The notes under the pieces are model-generated. The model worked only from the letters and a program-made list of their open reading frames with translations, was not told the origin of the DNA and ran no database searches. 64,000 bases of DNA, taken from positions 31,583,806 to 31,647,805 of the forward strand of contig NC_081183.1 in assembly GCF_029867415.1 (NCBI RefSeq), in the 5' to 3' direction. How positions within the stretch are numbered: the first letter of the stretch is position 1; each line of letters begins with the position of its first letter. Shown here one piece after another: positions 1 through 10,744 of the stretch. This DNA is from Vicia villosa. Taxonomy: Eukaryota; Streptophyta; Magnoliopsida; Fabales; Fabaceae. Made by a program: the position numbers and the translations under genes.

Positions 1-826
1 TGGATTGTGCTTAGCAGACGAAGTGTTGATGTGCTGAGGAGGATCCCTCACAGTAATCATTCCTGCCTTCAACAAATATTGCAGCGCCTGATCTAATGAC
101 ATGTTGATTTTGGTGAATTGGCGCTTAGGTGCATCTGGCTTGCGTCATTGTTGTGGAACTGCCCCAATAGATAGGTTGCGTTCATTACGACTTTTCTGGT
201 TGTACACCGCATTGACTTCATTCTTCCCATTATACGGTTTTTTTGTAGCACCAGATGAAGTAGCCACTTGAATCTTACCACTTCGGATTCCGCTTTCTAC
301 ATGCTCTCCAGTCAGTATCAGATCAGTAAAACCAATTGACGAACTCCCCAGCAAATGACTATAGAACGGACCAGTCAGTGTACTCATAAACAGGTCGACC
401 AACTCTCTGTCAGCTAAAGGAGGTTGAACTCTTCCGGCCAAATCCCTCCATTTCTGAGCGTATTCTTTAAAACTTTCCTTCGGACCCATAGACATGCTTT
501 GTATTTGCATGCGAGTCGGCGCGAGGTCAGCATTGTATTGGTATTGCTTATAGAAAGAAGTTGCCAAATCTTCCCATGTATGAATGTTGGCACCATCCAA
601 TTGATAGTACCACTCTATTTGAGTTCCAAATAAGCTCTTTTGAAAAAATTGGATCCATAGCATCTTGTCAGCAGTATGAGGCTGAATCTTCCTCACATAG
701 GACTTTAAGTGCAGCTTAGGACAGGAGACTCCATCATACTTAGCAAAGGTCGGAGTCTTGAATTTTGGAGGAAAGACGACCCCTGAGATGAGTCCTAGTT
801 CCTCAAAATCTAGCCCAGGTACCTTC
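1..826 (-). pseudogene. gag: Ogre-like gag, central and C-terminal part
   Basis: This is the Ty3-type Gag capsid (Retrotrans_gag family), the structural protein of the particle. On the minus strand from 826 it reads KVPGLDFEELGLISG, then FAKYDGVSCPKLHLKSYVRK, WYYQLDGANIHTWEDLA and FKEYAQKWRDLAGRVQPPL, the usual order of a plant Gag core. The frame meets an in-frame TGA at 145-147, where related Gags would carry arginine, then stays open to base 1 with the conserved INMSLDQALQYLLKAGMI segment. The N-terminal part of the same gene is 27 kb to the right (28,153-28,573), separated by SIRE-1, whose target duplication CCTTC is at 822-826 and 28,148-28,152. With stops on both sides of the insertion the gene is dead. 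Confidence 0.85.
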
Positions 827-1018
827 TGAAGGATAGAAAAACACTTAGAAAGGGGGGGTATGAATAAGTGTAGTCTAAAAACTTGAAAGATAAAAACAAT
901 TTGCACAGTTATTTTTATCCTGGTTCGTTGTTAACTAAACTACTCCAGTCCACCCCACGGAGTGATTTACCTCAACTGAGGATTTAATCCACTAATCGCA
1001 ACAGATTACAATGGTTTT

Positions 1019-1207
1019 CCACTTAGCCCACGACTAAGTCTTCTAGAGTATCCTGATCACAACCTGATCACTCTAGGAACAAATGCTTAGACACAAGCTA
1101 AGACTTTCTTAGAGTATCCTGCCACCACGTGATCACTCTAATTACAACTGCTTAGACACAAGCTAAGACTTCCTAAAGTATCCTGATCAACACTTGATCA
1201 CTCTAGT
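1019..1207 (-). repeat. Three tandem hairpin-forming units in the SIRE LTR
   Basis: Three units of ~70 bp each have a CTTAG...CTAAG inverted repeat followed by paired TGATCA-type palindromes. The same block is in the other SIRE LTR copies at ~10,100-10,288, 19,280-19,462 and 27,051-27,232. It lies downstream of the TATA box, so it would be in the RNA leader. Confidence 0.7.
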
Positions 1208-1447
1208 TACTTACAAATTAATGTAATCAATTCTAAGAGTATTACAAATGCTTCTGAAAAGCTATAATCACAACTAGTGATATTTCTCTTAACGTTTAAG
1301 CTTAATCTCACTAATATATTACAACAGCAATGTAGTGAGCTTTGATGAAGATGAAGTTTCTGAGCTTTGATTTGAACAGCGTTTCAGCAAGTTAATATTC
1401 ACAGAAATCGTCAAGAATTGGTAACCTTGCTTCTCATCAGAACTTCA

Positions 1448-1455
1448 TATTTATA
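1448..1455 (-). promoter_or_regulatory. TATA box of the SIRE LTR
   Basis: The minus strand reads CCTATAAATATG. The identical site occurs in the other SIRE LTR copies at 10,529-10,536, 19,703-19,710 and 27,473-27,480. Confidence 0.65.
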
Positions 1456-2040
1456 GGCACTTGAGAAGATGACCGTTGGGAGCATTTAATGCTTTGGGTA
1501 TTCCGTACAGCATTGCATTTAATGTTTCACGCTTTTGTCAACTACCTCGAGCCTTGTTCACGCTGTGTCTACTGACGTTGCCTTTAATAGCTTCCAACGT
1601 TCCTTTTGTCAGTCAGCATAGCCTGCCACCTGTACTTTCTTCTGATCTGATGTTTGTGTATACAACGTTTGAATATCATCAAAGTCAAACAGCTTGGTGC
1701 ATAGCATCTTCTTGTCTTCTGGCCTTCAAGTGCTTCTGAGCGTGATACCATGAGAACTTCAGTGCTTCTGCTTCTGATCTCAAGTTCTTCTGATGCTTCC
1801 ATAGACCCATGTTCTGATTCTGCTTTGACCATCTTCTGATGTCTTGCCGGACCATGTTCTGATGTTGCATGCTGAACCTTCTGAGACAAAGCTTCTGAGC
1901 GCTGATTTGTGCATACTCTTTATATATTTCCTGAAAGGGAAATTGCAATGTATTAGAGTACCACATTATCTTACACAAAATTCATATCCTTGTTATCATC
2001 AAAACTAAGAATATTGATCAGAACAAATCTTGTTCTAACA

Positions 2041-2054
2041 ATCTCCCCCTTTTT
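2041..2054 (-). other. SIRE-1 polypurine tract
   Basis: The minus strand reads AAAAAGGGGGAGAT immediately before the 3' LTR start (TGTTAGAAC). This is the expected plus-strand primer of reverse transcription. Confidence 0.8.
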
Positions 2055-3178
2055 GATGATGACAAAAACATATATAAATGATATGAATTTGCGATCAGAA
2101 AGAGTAGACGGCTAAAGACAATTTACACAGCTATAGCATAAGCATGTGAATATGTCTCCCCCTGAGATTAAAAATCTCCCCCTGAGATGAATAATCTCCC
2201 CCTGAAATTAATACTAGAAGAATTTTATAAATAAAAGACTTCCCTGAGTATTTCAGTAGAGACGTTCACATTTCTTGATCTTCAGAACATTCATGACTTC
2301 TGATTTCTGCTTCCATAGGACAGCTTCAGAACATTGAATTTCTTTAGATCCTCAGAACATTCACAGCTTCTGATTCCTGCTTCCATCGGACAGCTTCAGA
2401 ACTTGAATTTCTTTGATCTTCAGAACATTCACAGCTTCTGACTTTTGCTTCCATCGGACAGCTTCAGAACTTGAATTTCTTTAAATCTTCAGAACATCCA
2501 TAGCTTCTGATTCTTGCTTCCATTGGGACAGCTTCAGAGCTTGAATTTCTTCTTTCATCACTTCATGCTAGAATGTATCAGAACATTGTTGAATGTACCA
2601 GAGCATCATCAGAGCATCTCTACATCCTGAAATGTTACAGAACAAAACTAAACGACAAAAGTCAGCATGAATGGGTCAGAACATAGAATATGTTTCAGAA
2701 TACATAATATGTATCAGAGCCATATAGAATGTATCAGAACAAATAGACATAATGTTTCAGATCATATTCTATCATCAGAATATCTGAACATTCTTCCTTC
2801 TTGCTTCTGAAGCTTCATAGCACTCAGCTTGCTTCAAGAATCCAAGAACTTGATTCATCTTGTTGCTTCTCATGTTGATCTTTAAAGAGAATCTTCAATT
2901 CCTGCAACAACACAACTTAAAGCATAGAACTTTGCAAGTTCTGTTAGTAATGTGGGGCCTTTTTACCCGGTAACTGATAATATTTAATCAAATCATTTAT
3001 CATATATTTTCTCCCCCTTTTTGTCATAACATCAAAAAGAATATAAAAGATTCAGATGTAGAAAACGACAAAGGAAAGAGACAAAATTAAACTTTTCATT
3101 GATTAAACAAGCAGGATTACAAAAGGTGTATGCAGAATAACAGATGCAACAAGGAAAGAAAACTACAAAGACCAAAGA
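2055..3178 (-). other. SIRE-1 3' non-coding region with extra polypurine tracts and tandem repeats
   Basis: No gene is seen. Three more TCTCCCCCTGA tracts lie at 2,154-2,205 and another CTCCCCCTTTTT at 3,011-3,022. Repeated polypurine tracts in this place are known for Sireviruses. Between them, 2,277-2,552 holds four tandem units of ~69 bp built around CAGCTTCTGA and GACAGCTTCAGAAC. Confidence 0.75.
2277..2552 (-). repeat. Four ~69 bp tandem repeats
   Basis: Each unit contains CTTCAGAACATTCA, then TGCTTCCAT, then GACAGCTTCAGA and GAATTTCTT. SIRE-2 has five related units at 20,523-20,870, so the array is a family trait with variable copy number. Confidence 0.8.
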
Positions 3179-4408
3179 CTAAGACCCTAGCTTAGACAAA
3201 ATCTGCGCCAGAATGTCATGAACCCCGTCAGTGCTCTCAGTTTGCCTTGCCATGAAGGAGCGAAACTCAGCGTTGGCTGCTTCTTGCGCGTCCAAACGAG
3301 AAGCCAGCATAGCTTGATTCTTATGCAGAGCGTCCAAGGTCTCCATCAGAGCTGAGGGTACACCAGAAGAAGAAGCACCAGAATTTCTGCCAACAGGGAC
3401 AGCAATCTCAGCAGGACGATCTTCTGGGAGGTCTTCAGCTTCTGTACCTTCCATCTCAACATCTGAGTCTGACTCAGGACCAGCCTCAGCATATTCTGGT
3501 TCAGGCAACTCAGAAGCTCCAACTTCCAACGCCTGAAGAATAGCTGCTAGGTTTGTTGGAGGAGTAGGACCAGCAACTTCAGCAGGATAAACCACTTTTG
3601 GAAAGACCATGTGAGGAGCACTTTCAGAAGGGTTCATTCTGAACCACTCAAACAACCATTGAAAATCTCCAGTCAGCACAAGATATCTTGGTCTCCATAC
3701 CACGATGTCTCTGCAGGGATTTTCTTCTACCATCTCATCTGCAGGTATCCTCTCTTCAAGAACTCTTCTGTTCCTGATGAGATGGTGATAGCTGCTTTCA
3801 CCAACTTCCAAGAGAAGACCACGAGCCCCAGGTGCTTCAGTCATGATCATTCTCTGGACATCCGTAGCCCTAACCAGAAAATCCTGGCGAAAGGCTTCCC
3901 AGAGGTTGCAGGTAGCATACTCATCCAGATGATTAAGGTGAGCAGCACCCAGAATCTCCAACCAACTATTTACATCTGAGTGTAAAAGCTCTAGAAAAGA
4001 ATGAGTGGTAGGTGTTGGAGGGTTGACAGTGAATCTGGAGTCAGGAAACACAAAATTGTAGGGGTTAGGTGTTCTGGTGGGAAAAGGGTGTGAGAGAGAT
4101 GAGGAGATATCTGTGGGATGGGTTGCAGGAGAAAGGATATCAGATGGTGAAGATGGTGGTTCCAGAGAAGTGAAGGAAGAGGAAGAGGTGGTGGAAGTCT
4201 GTGAAAAGGGAGGTGATTGAGGGATACCATCATGGGGTTGATACACACGTCTAGAGTAGTTTCCAGACATCATAGCTTCAAAGGGATTCACCTTGAGAGG
4301 GTCATAGGTGATCCTTACTCTTTTTGGTTTGTTTTCTGGTTCATCAGTTGCCTTTCTCTTTTGTTTACGATCAGTTTCTTGATTTGCAGAACTTGACGAG
4401 GGATTCAT
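3179..4408 (-). CDS. 409-aa protein in the Sirevirus env-like position
   Basis: An uninterrupted frame with a clear ATG start lies downstream of pol and in pol's sense, where Sireviruses carry their so-called envelope-like ORF. Visible parts: a basic, nuclear-localisation-like stretch at residues ~14-33 (RKQKRKATDEP, KPKRVRI); a Ser/Pro/Thr-rich region ~45-125; a folded-looking core ~128-270 with FLELLHSDVNSWLEILG and FQWLFEWFRMNPSE; an acidic stretch ~305-330; and a C-terminal heptad-like region ~345-405. I see no signal peptide and no hydrophobic span long enough for a membrane segment, so the envelope label is positional only. It is intact although gag and pol of the same copy are broken. 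SIRE-2 keeps only a short rearranged remnant. Function unknown. Confidence 0.75.
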   Translation of the reverse strand: MNPSSSSANQETDRKQKRKATDEPENKPKRVRITYDPLKVNPFEAMMSGNYSRRVYQPHDGIPQSPPFSQTSTTSSSSFTSLEPPSSPSDILSPATHPTDISSSLSHPFPTRTPNPYNFVFPDSRFTVNPPTPTTHSFLELLHSDVNSWLEILGAAHLNHLDEYATCNLWEAFRQDFLVRATDVQRMIMTEAPGARGLLLEVGESSYHHLIRNRRVLEERIPADEMVEENPCRDIVVWRPRYLVLTGDFQWLFEWFRMNPSESAPHMVFPKVVYPAEVAGPTPPTNLAAILQALEVGASELPEPEYAEAGPESDSDVEMEGTEAEDLPEDRPAEIAVPVGRNSGASSSGVPSALMETLDALHKNQAMLASRLDAQEAANAEFRSFMARQTESTDGVHDILAQILSKLGS

Positions 4409-4867
4409 GATAAAGTTGCAGATAGTGAAAACTGCTAGGGTTTATGATATGAATGCAAAGAGAGAGAGCGAAAAAGAAACTGAATGAAAGAGAGAGAAAT
4501 ATAAGAGGGAAAAGAAACGTTTGAAGAGTATTAAAAGAAAAAAAATAAAAGGAAATGATGGATAGCATTTAATGTTACATGACGTGAGGAGAGATAATAA
4601 TGACAAAAGAAGTGATTAGCACAGTTACCTAAGTAGGCGTCCCCTCAACTGCACGCACGCTTGTCCAAAAATAGTGAACACGTGTTTACCATCTGAATAG
4701 CCAGTTACAAGTGTTTTACTTTTAAAGAGATTCTGAGTCAACTTAGACAATGAAACGTTAGTAATAACAGAATCACTACTTCTAATTGATCACAATCAGA
4801 ACTTCTTATAAAAGACTACTCCAATCTCATTTCAGAAGATACTCATACATAAGATCTTCTCATCTTC
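4409..4867 (-). other. Spacer between SIRE-1 pol and the env-position ORF
   Basis: This is non-coding sequence. The part next to the ORF (4,430-4,560) is purine-rich on the plus strand (GAGAGA runs), giving a CT-rich 5' leader in the element's sense. Confidence 0.6.
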
Positions 4868-7800
4868 TCATTCTGGGCATAAATCCATACTGATATTCTT
4901 CAGAATGAACTTAAACCTATCTTCAGCAAGGGGTTTTGTAAAGATATCAGCCCATTGATGGTCTGTATCCACAAAGTTTAAAGATATAACACCCTTCTGA
5001 ACATAGTCCCTTATGAAATGATGTTTAATCTCAATATGTTTAGCTTTTGAATGTAAGATAGGATTCTTAGATAAACATATAGCAGAAGTATTATCACAGA
5101 AGATAGGAATGTTACTCTCATATATCTGATAATCTTCTAGCTGACTTCTCATCCAGAGAATTTGTGTGCTACAACCAGCAGCAGCAGCAACATATTCTCC
5201 TTCTGTTGTTGAGAGAGCAATTGTAGCTTGCTTCATGCTGTACCATGAGATCAGATGACTTCCAAGAAATTGACAACTTCCAGAAGTGCCCTTCCTTTCT
5301 ATTCTATCTCCAGCATAGTCAGCATCACAAAATCCTACTATGTTGTAATCTTTAGATCTTCTGTAAACTAAACCAACAATAGTAGTACCTTTCAGATACC
5401 TCAAAATTCTCTTAACCGCAGTTAAATGAGATTCTCTCGGATCTGATTGGAATCTAGCACACAAACAAACACTGAAGAGAATGTCAGGTCTAGAAGCAGT
5501 TAGGTATAGAAGAGATCCAATCATACCTCTGTACAACTTCTGATCTACCTTCTTACTTACCTCATCCTTACCTAGGACACATGTTGGATGCATAGGAGTT
5601 TTGGCTTCTTTGCTTTCAGAAAGATTAAACTTCTTCAGAAGTTCTTTCACATACTTCGTTTGATGAACATAGGTTCCATCAGAAGTTTGGTTGATTTGAA
5701 TCCCAAGGAAATACTTGAGTTCTCCCATCATGCTCATTTCAAATTCAGCCTGCATAGACTCGGCAAACTCCTTTCCAAGTGTAGCATTAGATGTTCCAAA
5801 GATGATATCATCAACATATATTTGACATATTAAAATATCCTTTTTAAAGGTTTTACAAATGAGAGTAGTGTCCACTTTTCCTCTAGTGAAACCATTTTCC
5901 AGAAGGAAGGAACTTAAACGTTCATACCAAGCTCTCGGAGCTTGCTTCAATCCGTATAATGATTTCTTTAATTTAAAAACATGATTTGGAGACTTGGAGT
6001 CTTCAAAACCAGGAGGTTGATGGACATAAACTTCTTCATCTATATAACCATTTAAGAAGGCACTCTTGACATCCATCTAATAAAGAGTGATGTTATGTTG
6101 AGTGGCAAAAGAAATTAATAGACGAATAGATTCTAACCTGGCCACTGGTGCAAAGGTTTCTGTGTAGTTAATCCCTTCTTGCTGACTATAACCTTGAGCA
6201 ACCAGTCTGGCTTTGTTTCTTACCACTTCTCCCTTCTCGCTTAGCTTGTTTCTGAACACCCACTTAGTGCCGATGATGTTAAATCCTTTTGGTCTAGGAA
6301 CCAAGTCCCATACATCATTCCTTGTAAACTGATTGAGTTCTTCTTGCATGGAAATTATCCAGTCTGGATCTTCTAGAGCTTGATCAACAGAAGTTGGCTC
6401 GATCAAAGAAACAAGACCTAATTGACATTCTGCATTGTTCTTAAGGAATGCCCTTGTTCTGATGGGATCATCTTTCTTCCCAAGGATCTCATCTTCTGAA
6501 TGAGCTGAAGCAAGTCTAGGTGATCTTCTGACTGTTGGCTCTTCAGAAATCCTGAGATTCTCTAAAGATGCAGCAACTTGATCTTCTGATCCATTGCTTC
6601 TGAGACTGCCAGCTTCTGCAGCTTTGCTTCTTGGTTCTACTGCTTCTGATATATCAATATCAAAATCTGCAAAATTCTCAAACTGCTTTGGTTTTTCAAG
6701 ACCAAGCTTATCATCAAACCTGATATTGATTGATTCTTCTACAATCAATGTTTCAGTATTGTATACTCTGTAGCCTTTAGAGCGTTCATAATATCCAAGA
6801 AGGAAACACTTTTGTGCTTTAGAATCAAACTTACCAAGATGATCTTTAGTATTCAGAATAAAACATACACATCCAAAAGGATGGAAATATGAAATGTTGG
6901 GCTTTCTGTTCTTCCACAATTCATAAGGAGTCTTATTCAGAATAGGTCTGGTAGAGATTCTATTCTGAATATAACACGCAGTGTTTATTGCTTCTGCCCA
7001 GAAATGCTTAGCCATATTGGTTTCATTGATCATGGTTCTGGCCATTTCTTGTAGAGTCCTATTCTTTCGCTCTACAACTCCATTTTGCTGTGGAGTTCTA
7101 GGGCAAGAGAAATCATGGGCAATACCATTTTCTTTGAAGAACTCCTCAAAGAATCTGTTCTCAAATTCGCCACCATGATCACTTCTGACCTTTATGATTT
7201 TGCACTCTTTCTCAGATTGGATCTGAGTGCAGAATTCAAAGAACACTGAATGAGACTCATCCTTGAGTTTCAAGAACTTTACCCATGTCCAGCGGCTATA
7301 ATCATCTACAATGACTAATCCATATTTCTTCCCTCTGACAGATGCTGTTTTGACTGGGCCAAACAGATCAATGTGCAAGAGTTCTAACGGCCTTGAGGAA
7401 GAAACAACATTCTTAGACTTGAATGCAGGTCTGCAGAACTTGCCCTTCTGACATGCTTCACAAAGAGCATCTGATTTGTATTTCAGATTTGGGAGTCCTC
7501 TGACCAGATTTAGTTTGTTAATCTGAGAAATCTTTCTCAAACTAGCATGTCCTAATCTTCTGTGCCAGACCCATTACTCCTCAGAAACAGACATAAGACA
7601 AGTCACCTTCTGCTTCTCATGATCAGAAAGATCAATCATATAAATGTTGTTCTTTCTCTTGCTTGTAAATAGGATTGAGCCATCCTTCTGACTTACAGCC
7701 TTGCAAGACTTTTGATTGAAGATTATATCATAACCATTGTCACTTAATTGACTTATGGACAATAAGTTATGCGTTAATCCTTCTACAAGAAGTACATTAG

Positions 7801-7999
7801 TTATGGAAGGAGAGTTACCAAGGCTTATGGTTCCAGAACCAATGATTTTGCCCTTCTGATCTCCTCCAAACTTGACTTCTCCACCTGGCTTAAGCACCAG
7901 GTCTTGGAATGTAGACCTTCTTCCCGTCATGTGTCGCGAGCACCCAGAGTCCAGGTACCATGACATTTTGCTTTTTGTCTTCTTTGCCGCCAAGGATAT
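4868..7999 (-). pseudogene. pol: SIRE-1 pol: protease, integrase, reverse transcriptase, RNase H
   Basis: This is a Copia polyprotein that would cleave itself, integrate the cDNA and copy the RNA. From 7,999 leftwards: aspartic protease WYLDSGCSRHMTG; integrase zinc finger HRRLGHA...CEACQKGKF; integrase core with DLFGP, RSDHGGEF and VVERKNRT; RT with ARLVAQGYSQQEG, MDVKSAFLNG and YVDDIIFGTS; RNase H with GFCDADYAGD and the FCDNTSAICL and HSKAKHIEIKHH segments; end SMDLCPE. In-frame stops lie at 7,574-7,576 (TAA) and 6,077-6,079 (TAG); the sister copy SIRE-2 has sense codons at both. The RNase H motif reads STTEGEYVAAAAG where SIRE-2 has STTEAEYVAAAG. The gene joins gag in frame only if 8,000-8,657 is removed. 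Confidence 0.92.
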
Positions 8000-9812
8000 C
8001 TGCAACAGAAATTATCTTCTCCTTAGGTACCCACAATTTCTTGGGTCCTTTCTTGTTAGTTCTCCTCAAGTTCTGATTGAACTTGGGTTTAGCAGAATAT
8101 TTAACAGGAGGAACAACATGATATTCTTTAGGTTTGTCAGCATGATATTTCTTAGGGTGTGTCACATGCTTCTTGGTGTGAACAGTGATAAACTTCTGTG
8201 CATGTGAAGTGAGCCTAATATCATGACCATGGCCATATTTGAATTGATCATACAAAGGCTTGTATGTGATTTTCAGATCATCAACAGGTTCAAATTTATG
8301 TGAGGTATCACCCTCATAGCCAAAACCAAACCTTCTGTTTCCAGAAACACCATATATTATAGAAGCAAGATGACTCCTGCCAATACTTCTGGATAAGAAC
8401 TTTCTGAAGCTCGAGTCATATTCTTTCAGAATATGATTCATGCTAGGAATGGATTTTTCTGTTTCAGAAGGAGATCCATTATCTTTGGATAGATTTAAAA
8501 CTTTTTCCTTCAGTTCAGAATTTTCCAATTCCAGCTTCTTAATTTCAAATTCAAACTGCCTTTTTAGCTTTTTGTATTTGATACTAAGATGAGCCTTGAG
8601 TTCCAGAAGTTCTGTTAAACTGGAAACTAACTCTTCTCTAGATAGTTCAGAAAATACCTCTTCAGAATCTGATTCTGATGTAGATTCTGATCCATCATCT
8701 TCTGTAGCCATCAGCGCGAAGTTGGCTTGCTCTTCTTCAGAGTCTGATTCTGATTCTGATTCAGAATCATCCCATGTTGCCATAAGACCTTTCTTCTTAT
8801 GAAACTTCTTCTTGGGATTCTCCTTCTGAAGTTTTAGACACTCGTTCTTGTAATGTCCAGGCTCATTGCACTCATAGCAGACAACCTTCTTCTTGTCAGA
8901 TCTTCTGTCAGAAGATTCTCCTCGTTCAAATCTCTTTGAACTTCTGAAGCCTCTGAACTTTCTTTGCTTGCTCTTCCAGAGTTGGTTTACCCTTCTGGAG
9001 ATCATGGACAGTTCATCTTCTTCTTCAGACTCTGATTCTTCAAGATCTTCTTCTCTAGCCTGAAAAGCGTTAGTGCATTTTTTAACATTAGATTTTAATG
9101 CAATAGACTTACCTTTCTTCTGAGGCTCGTTTGCATCCAGCTCTATTTCATGGCTTCTCAAGGCACTGATAAGCTCTTCCAACGAAACTTCATTCAGATT
9201 CTTGGCCATCTTGAATGCAGTCACCATTGGACCCCATCTTCTGGGTAAGCTTCTGATGATCTTCTTTACATGATCAGCCTTGGTGTAGCCTTTATCCAGA
9301 ACTCTCAATCCAGCAGTTAGAGTTTGAAATCTTGAGAACATCTTCTCAATATCTTCATCATCCTCCATCTTGAAGGCTTCATATTTCTGGATTAGAGCAA
9401 GAGCTTTAGTCTCCTTGACTTGAGCATTTCCCTCATGGGTCATTTTCAATGACTCATATATATCATGGGCAGTTTCCCTGTTAGATATCTTCTCATACTC
9501 AGCATCAGAGATAGCATTCAGCAAAACAGTCCTACATTTATGATGATTCTTGAAAAGCTTCTTCTGATCATCATCCATTTCTTGCCTTGTAAGCCTTACG
9601 CCACTGGCTTTCACTGGATGTTTGTAACCATCCATCAGAAGATCCCATAATTCACCATCTAGACCAAGAAAGTAACTTTCCAGTTTATCTTTCCAGTTTT
9701 AAAAGTTTTCACCATCAAATATTGGTGGTCTAGTATAACCATTGTTACCATTGTATTGCTCAGCAGAGCCAGATGTAGATGCAGATGTATTTGTTGGAAT
9801 TTCACCAGCCAT
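7890..9812 (-). pseudogene. gag: SIRE-1 gag (unspliced reading)
   Basis: This is Copia Gag (UBN2-type) with an ATG at 9,810-9,812. An in-frame TAA at codon 38 (9,699-9,701) breaks the N-terminus; from MDGYKHP (9,635) the frame is open for 581 codons. It contains the UBN2 core (NHHKCRTVLLNAIS, YESLKMTHEGNAQVK, FSRFQTLTAGLRVLDKGY), a lysine-rich linker, one CCHC zinc knuckle (CYECNEPGHYKNEC, ~8,850-8,890), an acidic Ser/Glu/Asp region, then sequence encoded by the putative intron. It ends 110 bp into the protease region in another frame (VMVPGLWVLATHDGKKVYI...), so Gag and protease overlap out of frame in unspliced RNA. A conserved-looking separate Gag terminus is therefore possible. Confidence 0.88.
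8000..8657 (-). other. Putative intron of the SIRE gag-pol gene
   Basis: In the element's sense it starts GAAGAG|GTATTTTC and ends TTTCTGTTGCAG|ATATCC, with CTAAG about 27 nt upstream of the 3' end as a possible branch site. SIRE-2 lacks exactly these 658 bp (junction between 25,621 and 25,622) with full similarity on both sides. As 658 is not a multiple of three, removal shifts the frame and fuses the Gag zinc-knuckle region to protease. Unspliced, it adds ~219 Gag residues, including a coiled-coil-like stretch (8,480-8,640) and a Lys/His-rich part. The alternative is a deletion at a 2-bp AG repeat. Confidence 0.75.
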
Positions 9813-9884
9813 CTTTTACTGAAGTGTTTTTCTCTTCCTGAATCTTTTCTAAACATGGTTAAGTGCTTGCACCTTAGAACCGGC

Positions 9885-9896
9885 GCTCTGATGTCA
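9885..9896 (-). other. SIRE-1 primer binding site
   Basis: The minus strand reads TGACATCAGAGC, two bases inside the 5' LTR. It is a variant of TGGTATCAGAGC, the site for initiator Met-tRNA. Confidence 0.75.
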
Positions 9897-10744
9897 ATTG
9901 AGGGATAGAAAAACACTTAGAAAGGGGGGGGGGGGGGGTTTGAATAAGTGTAGTCTAAAAACTTGAAAGATAAAAACAATTTGCACAGTTATTTTTATCC
10001 TGGTTCGTTGTTAACTAAACTACTCCAGTCCACCCCGACGGAGTGATTTACCTCACCTGAGGATTAAATCCACTAATCGCAACAGATTACAATGGTTTTC
10101 CACTTAGCCCACGACTAAGTCTTCTAGAGTATCCTGATCACAACCTGATCACTCTAGGAACAAATGCTTAGACACAAGCTAAGACTTTCTTAGAGTATCC
10201 TGACCACCACGTGATCACTCTAATTACAACTGCTTAGACACAAGCTAAGACTTCCTAGAGTATCCTGATCAACACTTGATCACTCTAGTTACTTACAAAT
10301 TAATGTAATCAATTCTAAGATTATTACAAATGCTTCTGAAAAGCTATAATCACAACAGTGATATTTCTCTTAACGTTTAAGCTTAATCTCACTAATATAT
10401 TACAACAGCAATGTAGTGAGCTTTGATGAAGATGAAGTTTCTGAGCTTTGATTTGAACAGCGTTTCAGCAAGTTAATATTCACAGAAATCGTCAAGAATT
10501 GGTAACCTTGCTTCTCATCAGAACTTCATATTTATAGGCACTTGAGAAGATGACCGTTGGGATCATTTAATGCTTTGCGTATTCCGTACAGCATTGCATT
10601 TAATGTTTCACGCTTTTGTCAACTACCTCGAGCCTTGTTCACGCTGTGTCTACTGACGTTGCCTTTAATAGCTTCCAACGTTCCTTTTGTCAGTCAGCGT
10701 AGCCTGCCACCTGTACTTTCTTCTGATCTGATGTTTGTGTATAC

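Larger units (their letters stand above)
827..2040 (-). repeat. SIRE-1 3' LTR
   Basis: It starts TGAAGGATAG and ends TTCTAACA on the plus strand, length 1,214 bp. Near its left edge is a G homopolymer, 7 G here against 15, 11 and 7 in the other three SIRE LTR copies. It is rich in TTCTGA/TCAGAA. Confidence 0.92.

Noticed and set aside
1019..1207. Evenly spaced repeats as a CRISPR-like array
   Set aside because: Diverged tandem units in a plant LTR, no unique spacers, no cas genes.
8000..8657. Simple deletion in SIRE-2 instead of intron loss
   Set aside because: Not excluded (2-bp AG repeat at the ends), but less likely given GT/AG borders, branch-like site, frame restoration and otherwise full co-linearity.
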